Shown here: in pieces, positions 9,313 through 18,171 of the stretch
Position numbering within the stretch: position 1 is the first letter of the stretch
Layout of the letters: each line of letters opens with the position of its first letter
Origin: UBA2336 sp965227265
GTDB taxonomy: Bacteria > Bacteroidota > Bacteroidia > Cytophagales > Cyclobacteriaceae
NCBI GenBank assembly: GCA_965227265.1
Contig: OZ245738.1
Span: 1,302,001-1,366,000, forward strand
Direction: 5' to 3'
Length of the DNA: 64,000 bases
The notes under the pieces: generated by a model
What the model saw: only the letters and a program-made list of their open reading frames with translations
Database searches by the model: none
Told to the model about the DNA's origin: nothing
Made by a program: the position numbers and the translations under genes

Positions 9313-9356
9313 GTTAATCGTTATTAGACTGACGATTAACTATTAACTAATAACGA
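9313..9356. repeat. Nested inverted repeats in the nuoD-nuoE junction
   Basis: Two interleaved perfect inverted repeats fill the gap. GTTAATCGT (9313-9321) pairs with ACGATTAAC (9332-9340), and TCGTTATTAG (9318-9327) pairs with CTAATAACGA (9347-9356). The element ends a few bases before the nuoE ATG. It is built from the same TTA/TAAC-rich words as the nuoH-nuoI junction, so it looks like a small dispersed repeat; it could also modulate mRNA processing within the operon. Confidence 0.6.
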
Positions 9357-9360
9357 ATAG

Positions 9361-9903
9361 ATGAACGAAGTGGATAAAATAGAATTCTCAAAAGACGCAA
9401 AAGCACTTTCGGAGCGCATAATAAAGCGTTATCCGGAAGGAAAGCAGAAGTCTGCATTATTACCGTTGCTTCATTTGGCGCAAGCTGAGTTTGGCGGCTG
9501 GTTAAGTCCGCAAACCATGGATTACATTGCTTCGATTCTGAACATTAAGCCAATCGAAGTATATGAAGTAGCATCGTTTTACACGATGTATAACATGAAA
9601 CCTGTTGGCAAGTGTTTGATTGAAGTTTGTCGCACTGGTCCATGTATGCTTCGCGGAGCCAATGATCTTGTTGAATACATTGAAAACAAGCTCAATATTA
9701 AAGAAGGTGAGACAACTGCTGATGGCTTGTTTACCTTAAAAACGACTGAGTGTCTTGGCTCATGCGGAACAGCACCAATGTTACAGTGCGGAGCTGATTA
9801 TTACGAGAACCTTACAAACGAAAAAGTAGATACACTTCTCGAGAAGTGGAAAACAATAAAAGATCATAGTACCTATATGCGGTCGAACCGCGTGGAGATA
9901 TAA
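9361..9903 (+). CDS. nuoE: NADH-quinone oxidoreductase subunit E (24-kDa, 2Fe-2S)
   Basis: A 180-residue thioredoxin-fold subunit of the NADH dehydrogenase module. It carries the N1a [2Fe-2S] cluster; the ligands are visible as C90 and C95 (VCRTGPC) and C131 and C135 (CLGSC). The N-terminal helical part contains LPLLHLAQAEFGGWLS, usual for the family. It is followed by nuoF after 3 nt. Confidence 0.97.
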   Translation: MNEVDKIEFSKDAKALSERIIKRYPEGKQKSALLPLLHLAQAEFGGWLSPQTMDYIASILNIKPIEVYEVASFYTMYNMKPVGKCLIEVCRTGPCMLRGANDLVEYIENKLNIKEGETTADGLFTLKTTECLGSCGTAPMLQCGADYYENLTNEKVDTLLEKWKTIKDHSTYMRSNRVEI

Positions 9904-9906
9904 GCG

Positions 9907-11265
9907 ATGGCGAAGAAGTTACTTTTACAGCACGAAAATGTTCCCGACATCAGTACACTTGATGTATACCGGAAGAATGGTGGCTATGCTTCAGTGGAGA
10001 AAGCATTAAAAAGCATGACTCCGGATGAGGTAACAGAAGAAGTTAAGAAGTCAGGCTTGCGTGGTCGTGGCGGTGCAGGTTTCCCGGCCGGAATGAAATG
10101 GAGCTTCCTCGATCGTAAATCAGAAAAGCCTCGTTATCTCGTGTGTAATGCGGATGAAAGCGAGCCCGGTACATTTAAGGACAGATATTTAATGGAAAAG
10201 ATCCCTCATCTGTTAATAGAGGGAATGATTACATCAAGCTATGCGCTGGGTGCGAACACTTCGTACATCTATGTGCGTGGTGAGTACATGTATGTGATTC
10301 GTATTCTGGAGAAGGCAATTGAAGAAGCATACGCAGCAGGTTTCTTAGGTAAAAACATTTTAGGAACAAGCTATTCACTTGATCTGTATGTTCAGCCAGG
10401 TGGCGGTGCATATATCTGCGGTGAAGAAACTGCTTTACTTGAATCATTGGAAGGTAAGCGTGGTAATCCAAGATTGAAACCACCATTTCCGGCAATAGCG
10501 GGTTTATATGCTTCCCCAACCGTTGTGAATAACGTTGAAACAATTGCAGCAGTAGTTCCGATTGTTAATCAAGGTGGTGATGAATATGCTAAAATTGGTA
10601 TCGGTAAAAGCACAGGTACAAAGTTGATAAGCGCAAGCGGTCATATCAATAAGCCTGGTGTTTATGAAATTGATTTAGGACTTCCAGTAGAAGAGTTTAT
10701 TTATTCAGAAGAGTATTGTGGCGGTATCTGGAAAGGTCGTAAGATGAAGGCGGTTGTTGCCGGAGGTTCTTCCGTTCCGATTCTTCCAACTGATCTTATT
10801 CTTAAGACAGCTAAAGGCGAACAACGCCTTATGACCTACGAATCACTTTCGGATGGTGGATTTGTAAGCGGAACAATGCTTGGGTCAGGTGGATTTATCG
10901 TGCTGGATGAAACTGCTTGTATCGTTAATCACTTGTATACTTTTGCAAGATTCTATCATCACGAGTCATGCGGACAATGTAGTCCGTGTCGTGAAGGCAC
11001 GGGTTGGATGGAAAAAGTTATTCACCGTATTGAGAATGGTCACGGTCACCAAGGTGATATTGATTTGCTGGTTGACGTTGCTAAGAAAATTGAAGGAAAT
11101 ACAATCTGCCCGTTAGGCGATGCAGCTGCATGGCCGGTAGCGAGCGCGATCCGTCATTTCCGTGAAGAGTTTGAATATCATATTAAGTATCCTGAGAAAG
11201 TTAAAAATCCAAAGCATTTTGAAATAGAGCCATTTGTTTCTGAAAAGAACATGGTAATTGCGTAA
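9907..11265 (+). CDS. nuoF: NADH-quinone oxidoreductase subunit F (NADH/FMN site)
   Basis: A 452-residue 51-kDa subunit that oxidises NADH through FMN and passes electrons to cluster N3. The glycine-rich FMN/NADH loop GLRGRGGAGFPAGMKW is at about 50-65, and PGGGAYICGEETAL follows near 160. N3 ligands are C355, C358 and C361 (SCGQCSPCREG) and C401 (NTICPLGD). The length is normal. A 37-bp spacer with a perfect palindrome separates it from nuoG. Confidence 0.97.
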   Translation: MAKKLLLQHENVPDISTLDVYRKNGGYASVEKALKSMTPDEVTEEVKKSGLRGRGGAGFPAGMKWSFLDRKSEKPRYLVCNADESEPGTFKDRYLMEKIPHLLIEGMITSSYALGANTSYIYVRGEYMYVIRILEKAIEEAYAAGFLGKNILGTSYSLDLYVQPGGGAYICGEETALLESLEGKRGNPRLKPPFPAIAGLYASPTVVNNVETIAAVVPIVNQGGDEYAKIGIGKSTGTKLISASGHINKPGVYEIDLGLPVEEFIYSEEYCGGIWKGRKMKAVVAGGSSVPILPTDLILKTAKGEQRLMTYESLSDGGFVSGTMLGSGGFIVLDETACIVNHLYTFARFYHHESCGQCSPCREGTGWMEKVIHRIENGHGHQGDIDLLVDVAKKIEGNTICPLGDAAAWPVASAIRHFREEFEYHIKYPEKVKNPKHFEIEPFVSEKNMVIA

Positions 11266-11271
11266 TAGATG

Positions 11272-11289
11272 AATTTGAAATTTCAAATT
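11272..11289. repeat. Perfect 18-bp palindrome in the nuoF-nuoG junction
   Basis: AATTTGAAATTTCAAATT is identical to its reverse complement and nearly fills the gap between nuoF and nuoG. The same words recur in the hairpin at 21227-21266. It may be a dispersed intergenic repeat; no T-run follows, so it does not look like a terminator. Confidence 0.6.
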
Positions 11290-11302
11290 AGAAATTGAAT
11301 AG

Positions 11303-12307
11303 ATGGCTAAGGTAACGATAGATGGCATTGAAGTTGAAGTTCCGGATGGAACATCAATATTAAATGCTGCCCGGATGATTGGCGGTGATGTTGTTCCGCC
11401 TGCAATGTGCTACTACTCTACATTGAAAGAGACGGGAGGGAAGTGCCGCGTGTGTTTGGTGAAAGTAACACAAGGCTCTGCAAAAGATCCTCGTCCGATG
11501 CCCAAGCTTGTTGCATCATGTCGTACCAACGTGATGGACGGAATGGTTGTGCAAAATATTACTTCACCTGAAGTTCTTGAGGCCCGTAAAGGTGTCGTTG
11601 AGTTCTTGTTGATCAATCACCCATTGGATTGCCCGATCTGTGATCAGGCTGGTGAGTGCGATTTGCAAAACCTTGCGTATGAGCATGGCGCTGCCAAGAC
11701 GCGCTACGAAGAAGAACGCAGAACATTTGAAAGAATTGATATTGGCGATAAGATCAAGCTGCATATGAATCGTTGCATCTTGTGCTATCGCTGTACGTTT
11801 GTGGCCGATCAGTTAACCAATGATCGCGTTCACGGTGTATTGAATCGTGGCGATGCTTCCGAGATCAGTACGTACATCCAAAAAGCAGTCGATAATGACT
11901 TCTCAGGAAACATGATTGATGTTTGTCCGGTGGGAGCGTTGACCGATAAAACTTTCCGGTTTAAGCAACGTGTTTGGTTCACTAATCCAATGGATGCACA
12001 CCGTGATTGTCCGAAGTGTTCCGGCAACGTTGTATTGTGGATGAAAGGTGAAGAAGTTCTTCGTGTTACTGCCCGTAAGGATAAGTACGCAGAAGTTAAA
12101 GAATACATCTGTAACGAATGTCGTTACGATCATAAAGATATTAAGGACTGGAAAGTTGAAGGTCCAAGACAAATTGATCATGATTCGGTGATTTCTCAAA
12201 ATCACTATGAGAAAATTGATCTGCAAAAATTGAAGAAAGAAGTTGAACGCCAACTGGAATTCCAGAAAGGAAAGCCATTGCCGGAACCTAATTCATTGAA
12301 CGCATGA
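11303..12307 (+). CDS. nuoG: NADH-quinone oxidoreductase subunit G, short form
   Basis: A 334-residue iron-sulfur subunit. N1b [2Fe-2S] ligands are C36, C48, C51 and C73; N5 ligands are H106, C110, C113 and C119 (DCPICDQAGEC); N4 ligands are C158, C161, C164 and C208. A partial fourth motif follows (DCPKC, then ICNEC), corresponding to the start of the molybdopterin-oxidoreductase-like domain, and then the protein ends. E. coli NuoG is about 900 residues, so the large inactive C-terminal domain is absent; such short NuoG proteins are known in Bacteroidota. All electron-relay clusters needed are retained. It overlaps nuoH by 4 bp (ATGA). Confidence 0.95.
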   Translation: MAKVTIDGIEVEVPDGTSILNAARMIGGDVVPPAMCYYSTLKETGGKCRVCLVKVTQGSAKDPRPMPKLVASCRTNVMDGMVVQNITSPEVLEARKGVVEFLLINHPLDCPICDQAGECDLQNLAYEHGAAKTRYEEERRTFERIDIGDKIKLHMNRCILCYRCTFVADQLTNDRVHGVLNRGDASEISTYIQKAVDNDFSGNMIDVCPVGALTDKTFRFKQRVWFTNPMDAHRDCPKCSGNVVLWMKGEEVLRVTARKDKYAEVKEYICNECRYDHKDIKDWKVEGPRQIDHDSVISQNHYEKIDLQKLKKEVERQLEFQKGKPLPEPNSLNA

Positions 12308-13338
12308 GCGATTTTTTTATATATAAGCTTCTTCTGGTTGTAGCTGTGTTCACGATAACACTTGTGGTTGCCATGTATGCTACCTATGGAGAGCGCAAAG
12401 TCGCTGCTTTTTTACAAGATCGTCTCGGTCCTAACCGTGCGGGTCCTTTTGGAATTTTACAGCCTTTAGCGGATGGATTGAAATTCTTCATGAAAGAAGA
12501 AATCATCCCGGAAGTATCGAACAAGTTTTTATTTATTCTCGGACCAAGTATTGCGATGATAACGGCATTGATGGCTGGTGTTTTGATTCCATGGGGAAGT
12601 ACATTGATCATTAACGGAACGGAGTATTCCTTACAGATTGCCGATATAAACATTGGAATACTTTACGTGTTCGGAGTTGTTTCAATTGGTGTATATGGAA
12701 TTATGATCGGAGGCTGGGCTTCCAACAATAAGTTTTCATTATTGGGTGCAATCCGGGCATCGGCACAAATGATCAGCTACGAATTGGCGATGGGTATCGC
12801 GATCATTTCTTTGATTATGATGACAGGTACATTGTCGCTTGGAGAAATTGTAAACCAACAAGCTGGCGGGGATTGGAATTTTTGGAACGTTGTTTATCAG
12901 CCGTTAGGCTTTTTAATATTCATTGTCTGCGCATTTGCAGAATGTAACCGGGCACCATTTGACTTACCGGAATGTGAAACAGAATTGGTAGGCGGGTATC
13001 ACACCGAATACAGCTCCATGAAGCTTGGCTTCTACATGTTCGCGGAATATATCAACATGTTCATTTCATCAGCAGTGTTATCTACACTCTACTTTGGTGG
13101 ATACAACTTCCCGTTCATGAACGATCTTGGCTTAAGCCATAATGCCTTAACGATTTTAGGAACTGTGTTCCTGTTCGGTAAGATTTTCTTTTTCATCTTC
13201 TTCTTCATGTGGGTTCGCTGGACACTACCACGATTCCGCTATGATCAGTTGATGAATTTAGGTTGGAGAGTGTTGTTGCCACTGTCGATAGCAAATTTGT
13301 TATTGACTGCGCTGGTATTATTATGGATTGATAAATAG
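12304..13338 (+). CDS. nuoH: NADH-quinone oxidoreductase subunit H
   Basis: A 344-residue membrane subunit that forms the heel of complex I and part of the quinone channel. Signatures are GERKVAAFLQDRLGPNRAGP near the N-terminus, the cytoplasmic ECNRAPFDLPECETELVGG segment and the C-terminal FMWVRWTLPRFRYDQLM. Eight or nine helices are predicted from hydrophobicity. Its start overlaps the nuoG stop. Confidence 0.97.
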   Translation: MSDFFIYKLLLVVAVFTITLVVAMYATYGERKVAAFLQDRLGPNRAGPFGILQPLADGLKFFMKEEIIPEVSNKFLFILGPSIAMITALMAGVLIPWGSTLIINGTEYSLQIADINIGILYVFGVVSIGVYGIMIGGWASNNKFSLLGAIRASAQMISYELAMGIAIISLIMMTGTLSLGEIVNQQAGGDWNFWNVVYQPLGFLIFIVCAFAECNRAPFDLPECETELVGGYHTEYSSMKLGFYMFAEYINMFISSAVLSTLYFGGYNFPFMNDLGLSHNALTILGTVFLFGKIFFFIFFFMWVRWTLPRFRYDQLMNLGWRVLLPLSIANLLLTALVLLWIDK

Positions 13339-13352
13339 AAATGAAGTTAATA

Positions 13353-13407
13353 GTTATCAGTTAATAGTTGGATAAGCCACTATAACGGATAACTGATAGC
13401 TGATAAC
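13353..13407. repeat. Nested inverted repeats in the nuoH-nuoI junction
   Basis: GTTATCAG (13353-13360) pairs with CTGATAAC (13400-13407), and TATCAGTTA (13355-13363) pairs with TAACTGATA (13390-13398). The element occupies most of the 77-bp gap and ends in AACGAAATAG just before nuoI, much as the nuoD-nuoE element ends in AACGAATAG before nuoE. Together they suggest a repeat family placed at nuo gene junctions. Confidence 0.6.
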
Positions 13408-13415
13408 GAAATAGA

Positions 13416-13985
13416 ATGGAATCATTATCAAATAGATCGAAAGTAGTATCGAACAAGGAGATGACTTTCCTGGAAAGGATTTATCTCCCTGCAGTACTCA
13501 GTGGCATTGCCATTACGATCAAACATTTATTCCGTAAGAAAGCAACGGTGAGCTATCCGGAAGTAAAGCGCGAGTTCAGCAAGATCTGGCGTGGGCATCA
13601 CGTATTAAAGCGTGATGATAAAGGCGCAGAGCGTTGCACGTCCTGTGGCTTGTGCGCGGTGTCTTGTCCAGCTGAGGCCATTACGATGACTTCAGGGGAA
13701 CGTAAGAAAGGTGAAGAACATTTATACCGGGAAGAAAAGTACGCAGTAACATACGAGATCAACATGTTGCGTTGCATTTTCTGTGGATTGTGTGAAGAGG
13801 CGTGTCCGAAAGAAGCAATCTTCTTAACAGACAGACTTGTGTACACAGATTTTGAACGTGATGGATTTATTTATGGAAAAGATAAGCTGGTAGAAAAAGT
13901 GGATGCGCGGATTGATGTGACCGTACGTCAGACACCCGCAGTATTAGAATTTAAAAAACAGAAGCAACTCAGTCATAATAAATAA
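13416..13985 (+). CDS. nuoI: NADH-quinone oxidoreductase subunit I (2x 4Fe-4S)
   Basis: A 189-residue ferredoxin-like subunit with clusters N6a and N6b. Two CxxCxxCxxxCP motifs are visible: CTSCGLCAVSCPAEAI and CIFCGLCEEACPKEAI. The N-terminal helix (LPAVLSGIAITIKHLF) is the part that packs on the membrane arm. It lies 8 nt before nuoJ. Confidence 0.97.
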   Translation: MESLSNRSKVVSNKEMTFLERIYLPAVLSGIAITIKHLFRKKATVSYPEVKREFSKIWRGHHVLKRDDKGAERCTSCGLCAVSCPAEAITMTSGERKKGEEHLYREEKYAVTYEINMLRCIFCGLCEEACPKEAIFLTDRLVYTDFERDGFIYGKDKLVEKVDARIDVTVRQTPAVLEFKKQKQLSHNK

Positions 13986-13993
13986 CAATCAGA

Positions 13994-14476
13994 GTGACCC
14001 TTTACCTATTTTATTTTCTTTCGTTTGTTGCAGTGCTTTCGGCCTTGCTAGTTGTGTTTTCGAAAAGCCCCGTGCACAGCGTACTGTACCTGATCATTAC
14101 ATTCTTTTGTATAGGAGGCCACTATGTTTTATTGAATGCACAGTTCCTGGCTGTAGTACACATTATTGTATATGCCGGAGCGATCATGGTGTTATTCCTC
14201 TACGTGTTGATGCTTTTGAATCTCAACCGGGAGTCAGAACCCCATAAGAGTTCAGTGATGAAAATGACTGCTGTGATTTGTGGCGGATTAATTATGGTTC
14301 TGCTTGTTGGCACGTTGCGGGGCACAGAAGAAATGATGATCACGAAGACAACGGATATCGGTATGGTGAAAACGTTAGGTAAAGTAATGTTTACCGATTT
14401 CCTCCTGCCGTTTGAAATAACATCAATCCTGCTGCTGGCTGCGATGGTTGGCGCTGTAATGATCGGGAAGAAATGA
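13994..14476 (+). CDS. nuoJ: NADH-quinone oxidoreductase subunit J
   Basis: A 160-residue, five-helix membrane subunit. The start is GTG at 13994, which gives the typical beginning LYLFYFLSFVAVLSALLVV. The conserved helix-3 segment HIIVYAGAIMVLFLYVLMLL, which harbours the pi-bulge of complex I, is intact. It overlaps nuoK by 4 bp (ATGA). Confidence 0.95.
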   Translation: MTLYLFYFLSFVAVLSALLVVFSKSPVHSVLYLIITFFCIGGHYVLLNAQFLAVVHIIVYAGAIMVLFLYVLMLLNLNRESEPHKSSVMKMTAVICGGLIMVLLVGTLRGTEEMMITKTTDIGMVKTLGKVMFTDFLLPFEITSILLLAAMVGAVMIGKK

Positions 14477-14778
14477 AAATACCTGTAGAATATTATCTCT
14501 GGCTGAGTCTTGCACTGTTTTGCATCGGTGTTATGGGAGTGTTGTTTCGCAGAAATGCGATTATCATTTTCATGTGTATCGAACTGATGCTGAACGCAGT
14601 TAACGTTTTGCTGGTTGCATTTTCAACTTATCTGAATGATTCAGACGGACAAGTATTTGTATTCTTTATAATGGCCGTTGCAGCTGCGGAGGTTGCAGTT
14701 GGGCTCGCCATTTTGATTATGATGTACCGCAATACGCGCACTACTGATATTGATATTCTGAATCGTTTGAAATGGTAA
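14473..14778 (+). CDS. nuoK: NADH-quinone oxidoreductase subunit K
   Basis: A 101-residue subunit with three helices, related to MrpC of Na+/H+ antiporters. The buried glutamates of the proton path are visible in FMCIELMLNAVNVLL (helix 2) and in AVAAAEVAVGLAILI (helix 3). It overlaps both neighbours: 4 bp with nuoJ and 7 bp with nuoL. Confidence 0.96.
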   Translation: MKIPVEYYLWLSLALFCIGVMGVLFRRNAIIIFMCIELMLNAVNVLLVAFSTYLNDSDGQVFVFFIMAVAAAEVAVGLAILIMMYRNTRTTDIDILNRLKW

Positions 14779-16685
14779 GTCTCAAAACAGTATTAATTCT
14801 AATTCCGTTATTCCCATTAATAGGGTTTCTGCTTGTGGCGCTTAACGTTAAGCGATTGCCACATACAGTAGCCGCCATTATCGCTTGCGGTTCAGTGTTG
14901 TTGTCCTTCATTGCAGCAATAATGGTATTTAATACTTTACTAAGTGTACCGGAAGAATCAAGATCCATGAGCTTTACCATATTTTCTTGGATCAAGGCAG
15001 GTAATCTCAGAATAAACATGAACTTCCTGATCGACCCGCTCTCTTCGATCTTTTTATTAATTATAACAGGGGTTGGGTTCTTAATTCATGTATACTCGAT
15101 CGGCTATATGCATGATGATAAAGGCTTCAACAGATTCTTTTCATACCTGAACCTGTTTGTATTCTTTATGTTATTGCTTGTGATGGGATCTAACTACCTG
15201 GTTATGTTTATTGGCTGGGAAGGTGTTGGTCTTTGTTCGTTCCTGCTGATTGGATTCTGGTTTAAGAATCAATCTTACAACGATGCTGCGAATAAAGCTT
15301 TCATCATGAATCGCATTGGAGACCTTGGACTTCTCCTGGGTATACTGTTAATTTTTGTAAACTTCGGAACACTTAATTACGGAAGTGTCGCGCAAATGGC
15401 GCCAAACCAGTCAACAGAAATAGTAACGCTAATCACAATTCTTTTATTTGTTGGCGCAATGGGTAAGAGCGCGCAGATTCCATTGTACACATGGCTTCCG
15501 GATGCAATGGCGGGGCCAACGCCAGTTTCTGCATTGATCCACGCAGCAACCATGGTAACAGCGGGAATTTACATGATCGCGCGTAATAACGTTCTGTACA
15601 CGCTTTCACCTCTATCGATGCAATTGGTAATGATTGTGGGTTTAGCGACAGCCATATTCGCGGCAACCATTGCTCTCAAGCAAACAGATATAAAGAAAGT
15701 GCTGGCATATTCTACCGTAAGTCAGTTAGGGCTCATGTTTTTGGCCCTTGGACTTGGCGCGTTCACAGCCGGAATTTTCCATATGGCAACGCATGCTTTC
15801 TTCAAAGCTTTACTATTTCTCGGAGCAGGAAGTGTTATTCATGCATTGAGTGGAGAACAGGACATGCGTAACATGGGCGGACTGAAAAAATATCTACCTA
15901 TTACATTTGCCACATTTTTAATTGGTGTACTGGCGATTTCTGGTATTCCGCCTTTTGCCGGATTCTTTTCTAAAGATGAAATTCTGGCCAACGCATTTGC
16001 ATACAATCCTGTTGTTTGGGGTCTGGCTTTATTCGCATCGTTGCTTACAGCATTCTATATGTTCAGATTGTTGTACCTGACATTTTTCGGAAATGTTCGG
16101 GCAAACGCACATGCCATGAGCCATATTCATGAATCACCAAAAAGCATTACCATACCTTTAATTTGTTTGGCTGTACTTTCAGTTGCTGGCGGATTTATAG
16201 GTGTGCCTGAAGTTTTAGGAGGATCGCACTGGTTGAATAACTATCTATCACCTGTATTTGCACAATCAAGAACACTCGTTGAATCCCATCATCACCTCGA
16301 TCATACAACTGAATATGCCTTGATGAGTACAGTGGTAGCATTAACACTTATTGTAATCGTTATTGCGTACATGAAGTATGTTAAACGGAAGCATGTTCCG
16401 GTTGCAGATGTTACACTTTCAGGTGGAGCGAAACTTCTTGCCAACAAATATTATATCGATGAGTTATATAATGCAATCATCGTGAAGCCCTTGTACTGGC
16501 TTTCAAACATCTTTGATATTTTCATTGAGCGATTAGGTATTGATAAAATTGTGAATGCCTTTGGCGGATCGGTTGTAGAAGGAGGTAAGGTGACACGCCT
16601 CAGTCAAAGTGGCTCCATCGGATACTATATTTTTCTAATGGTGATCGGGATTGTTTTGATTTTGTTCTACGCCTTACTTGGTTAA
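14772..16685 (+). CDS. nuoL: NADH-quinone oxidoreductase subunit L
   Basis: A 637-residue antiporter-like proton-pumping subunit at the tip of the membrane arm. Visible signatures are the helix-5 glutamate in MFIGWEGVGLCSFLLIGFW, the LPDAMAGPTPVSALIHAATMVTA-type segment split by the conserved lysine helix, and a long C-terminal extension (from about 530) with the lateral amphipathic helix and a final transmembrane anchor (YYIFLMVIGIVLILFYALL). The length is normal. Confidence 0.97.
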   Translation: MVSLKTVLILIPLFPLIGFLLVALNVKRLPHTVAAIIACGSVLLSFIAAIMVFNTLLSVPEESRSMSFTIFSWIKAGNLRINMNFLIDPLSSIFLLIITGVGFLIHVYSIGYMHDDKGFNRFFSYLNLFVFFMLLLVMGSNYLVMFIGWEGVGLCSFLLIGFWFKNQSYNDAANKAFIMNRIGDLGLLLGILLIFVNFGTLNYGSVAQMAPNQSTEIVTLITILLFVGAMGKSAQIPLYTWLPDAMAGPTPVSALIHAATMVTAGIYMIARNNVLYTLSPLSMQLVMIVGLATAIFAATIALKQTDIKKVLAYSTVSQLGLMFLALGLGAFTAGIFHMATHAFFKALLFLGAGSVIHALSGEQDMRNMGGLKKYLPITFATFLIGVLAISGIPPFAGFFSKDEILANAFAYNPVVWGLALFASLLTAFYMFRLLYLTFFGNVRANAHAMSHIHESPKSITIPLICLAVLSVAGGFIGVPEVLGGSHWLNNYLSPVFAQSRTLVESHHHLDHTTEYALMSTVVALTLIVIVIAYMKYVKRKHVPVADVTLSGGAKLLANKYYIDELYNAIIVKPLYWLSNIFDIFIERLGIDKIVNAFGGSVVEGGKVTRLSQSGSIGYYIFLMVIGIVLILFYALLG

Positions 16686-16700
16686 TAGTTAAGAGAATTT

Positions 16701-18170
16701 ATGCTGACTTTACTCCTTATATTTTTTCCGCTTGCCGCAGCATTCTTGCTTTTTATCCTCAGGTCAAAGTATGCCTATGTAATCTCATTGGTGGCTGCGA
16801 TACTCGAACTTGCCATCTCAGCGGTTGCTGTTTATGAATTTAAGATTAAGAACTTCGCCTTGTTGCGCGTCAATTACTATTGGATTGAAGCATTAGGATT
16901 AAATTTTTACGTAGACATAGATGGCATTAGTTTATTGCTTGTGCTGCTTACAACGGTTTTAGTGCCTTTCATTATTCTTTCCTCTTTCGGCAGATCATTT
17001 TCCAAGCCTTCAACATTTTATGGATTAATCCTGATCATGCAAATGGCGTTGATCGGAGTGTTCGTAGCGCAGGATGGACTCTTGTTTTACTTGTTCTGGG
17101 AAGTTGCGCTTATTCCAATCTATTTCATTTGCTTGATCTGGGGAGGAGAGAACCGTGGCAGAATTACGTTTAAGTTTTTTGTATACACACTTGCCGGCAG
17201 TTTGTTCATGCTTATTGCCTTGATTTATTTGTATCTGCAAACACCGGGAACGCACTCTTTTGATGTGGATGCGCTATATGCTGCTGGGAGGTCACTTCCG
17301 CATAACGAGCAGGGCATTATCTTCTGGTTCTTGTTCGTAGCCTTTGCCGTGAAAATGCCGGTGTTTCCTTTCCACACCTGGCAACCCGATACCTATACAG
17401 TTGCGCCAACGCAAGGTACCATGCTTTTGTCAGGCATCATGCTTAAGATGGGCATTTATGGAGTTATACGCTGGCTTATTCCAGTCGTTCCGGTTGGTGT
17501 GATTAATTGGGGAATGACTGCTGTTGTGATCTCGGTTATTGGAATTATTTACGCATCGTGCATTGCCATCATCCAAAAAGACTTTAAGCGATTGATTGCC
17601 TATTCATCTATTGCTCACGTAGGATTGATTGCAGCAGGAGCACTTACCCTAAGCGTTATTGGAGTTCAGGGAGCAATGATTCAAATGATCAGTCACGGTA
17701 TAGTTGTAGTAGGAATGTTCTTTATTATTGATATTGTTTACGACCGAACGAAAACGACAACACTTTCCGAGTTGGGTGGAATTCGAAATGCAGCTCCTTT
17801 ACTGGCAACAACATTTGTAATTGTATTACTGGGAAGCGTTGCCTTGCCTTTAACCAGCGGTTTTATTGGCGAATTTTTATTGATTAACTCAATCTTTCAA
17901 TATAATTCCTGGATAGGTGCTGTTGCGGGTGTAACGATTATTTTAGGTGCCGTGTACATGCTCAGGACTTTTCAGAAATCTATGTCAGGCGAGGTAAATG
18001 CATTAACTGCATCTTTCGTTGATCTGAAATGGAATGAAAAAGCCGTTCTTTACCCAATTGCTTTATTAATTATTTTAATAGGAGTTTATCCGGCACCGAT
18101 TTTATCCATTTCTGAACCAGCGGTAATCAAGTTGCTGGAACTTTATTCATCTCATCCTGTGATTCGATAA
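16701..18170 (+). CDS. nuoM: NADH-quinone oxidoreductase subunit M
   Basis: A 489-residue antiporter-like subunit with about 14 helices. The key glutamate is in FYLFWEVALIPIYFI, and the broken-helix region FPFHTWQPDTYTVAPTQGT and the conserved RLIAYSSIAHVGLI are present. It follows nuoL by 15 bp and abuts nuoN. Confidence 0.97.
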   Translation: MLTLLLIFFPLAAAFLLFILRSKYAYVISLVAAILELAISAVAVYEFKIKNFALLRVNYYWIEALGLNFYVDIDGISLLLVLLTTVLVPFIILSSFGRSFSKPSTFYGLILIMQMALIGVFVAQDGLLFYLFWEVALIPIYFICLIWGGENRGRITFKFFVYTLAGSLFMLIALIYLYLQTPGTHSFDVDALYAAGRSLPHNEQGIIFWFLFVAFAVKMPVFPFHTWQPDTYTVAPTQGTMLLSGIMLKMGIYGVIRWLIPVVPVGVINWGMTAVVISVIGIIYASCIAIIQKDFKRLIAYSSIAHVGLIAAGALTLSVIGVQGAMIQMISHGIVVVGMFFIIDIVYDRTKTTTLSELGGIRNAAPLLATTFVIVLLGSVALPLTSGFIGEFLLINSIFQYNSWIGAVAGVTIILGAVYMLRTFQKSMSGEVNALTASFVDLKWNEKAVLYPIALLIILIGVYPAPILSISEPAVIKLLELYSSHPVIR

Positions 18171-18171
18171 T

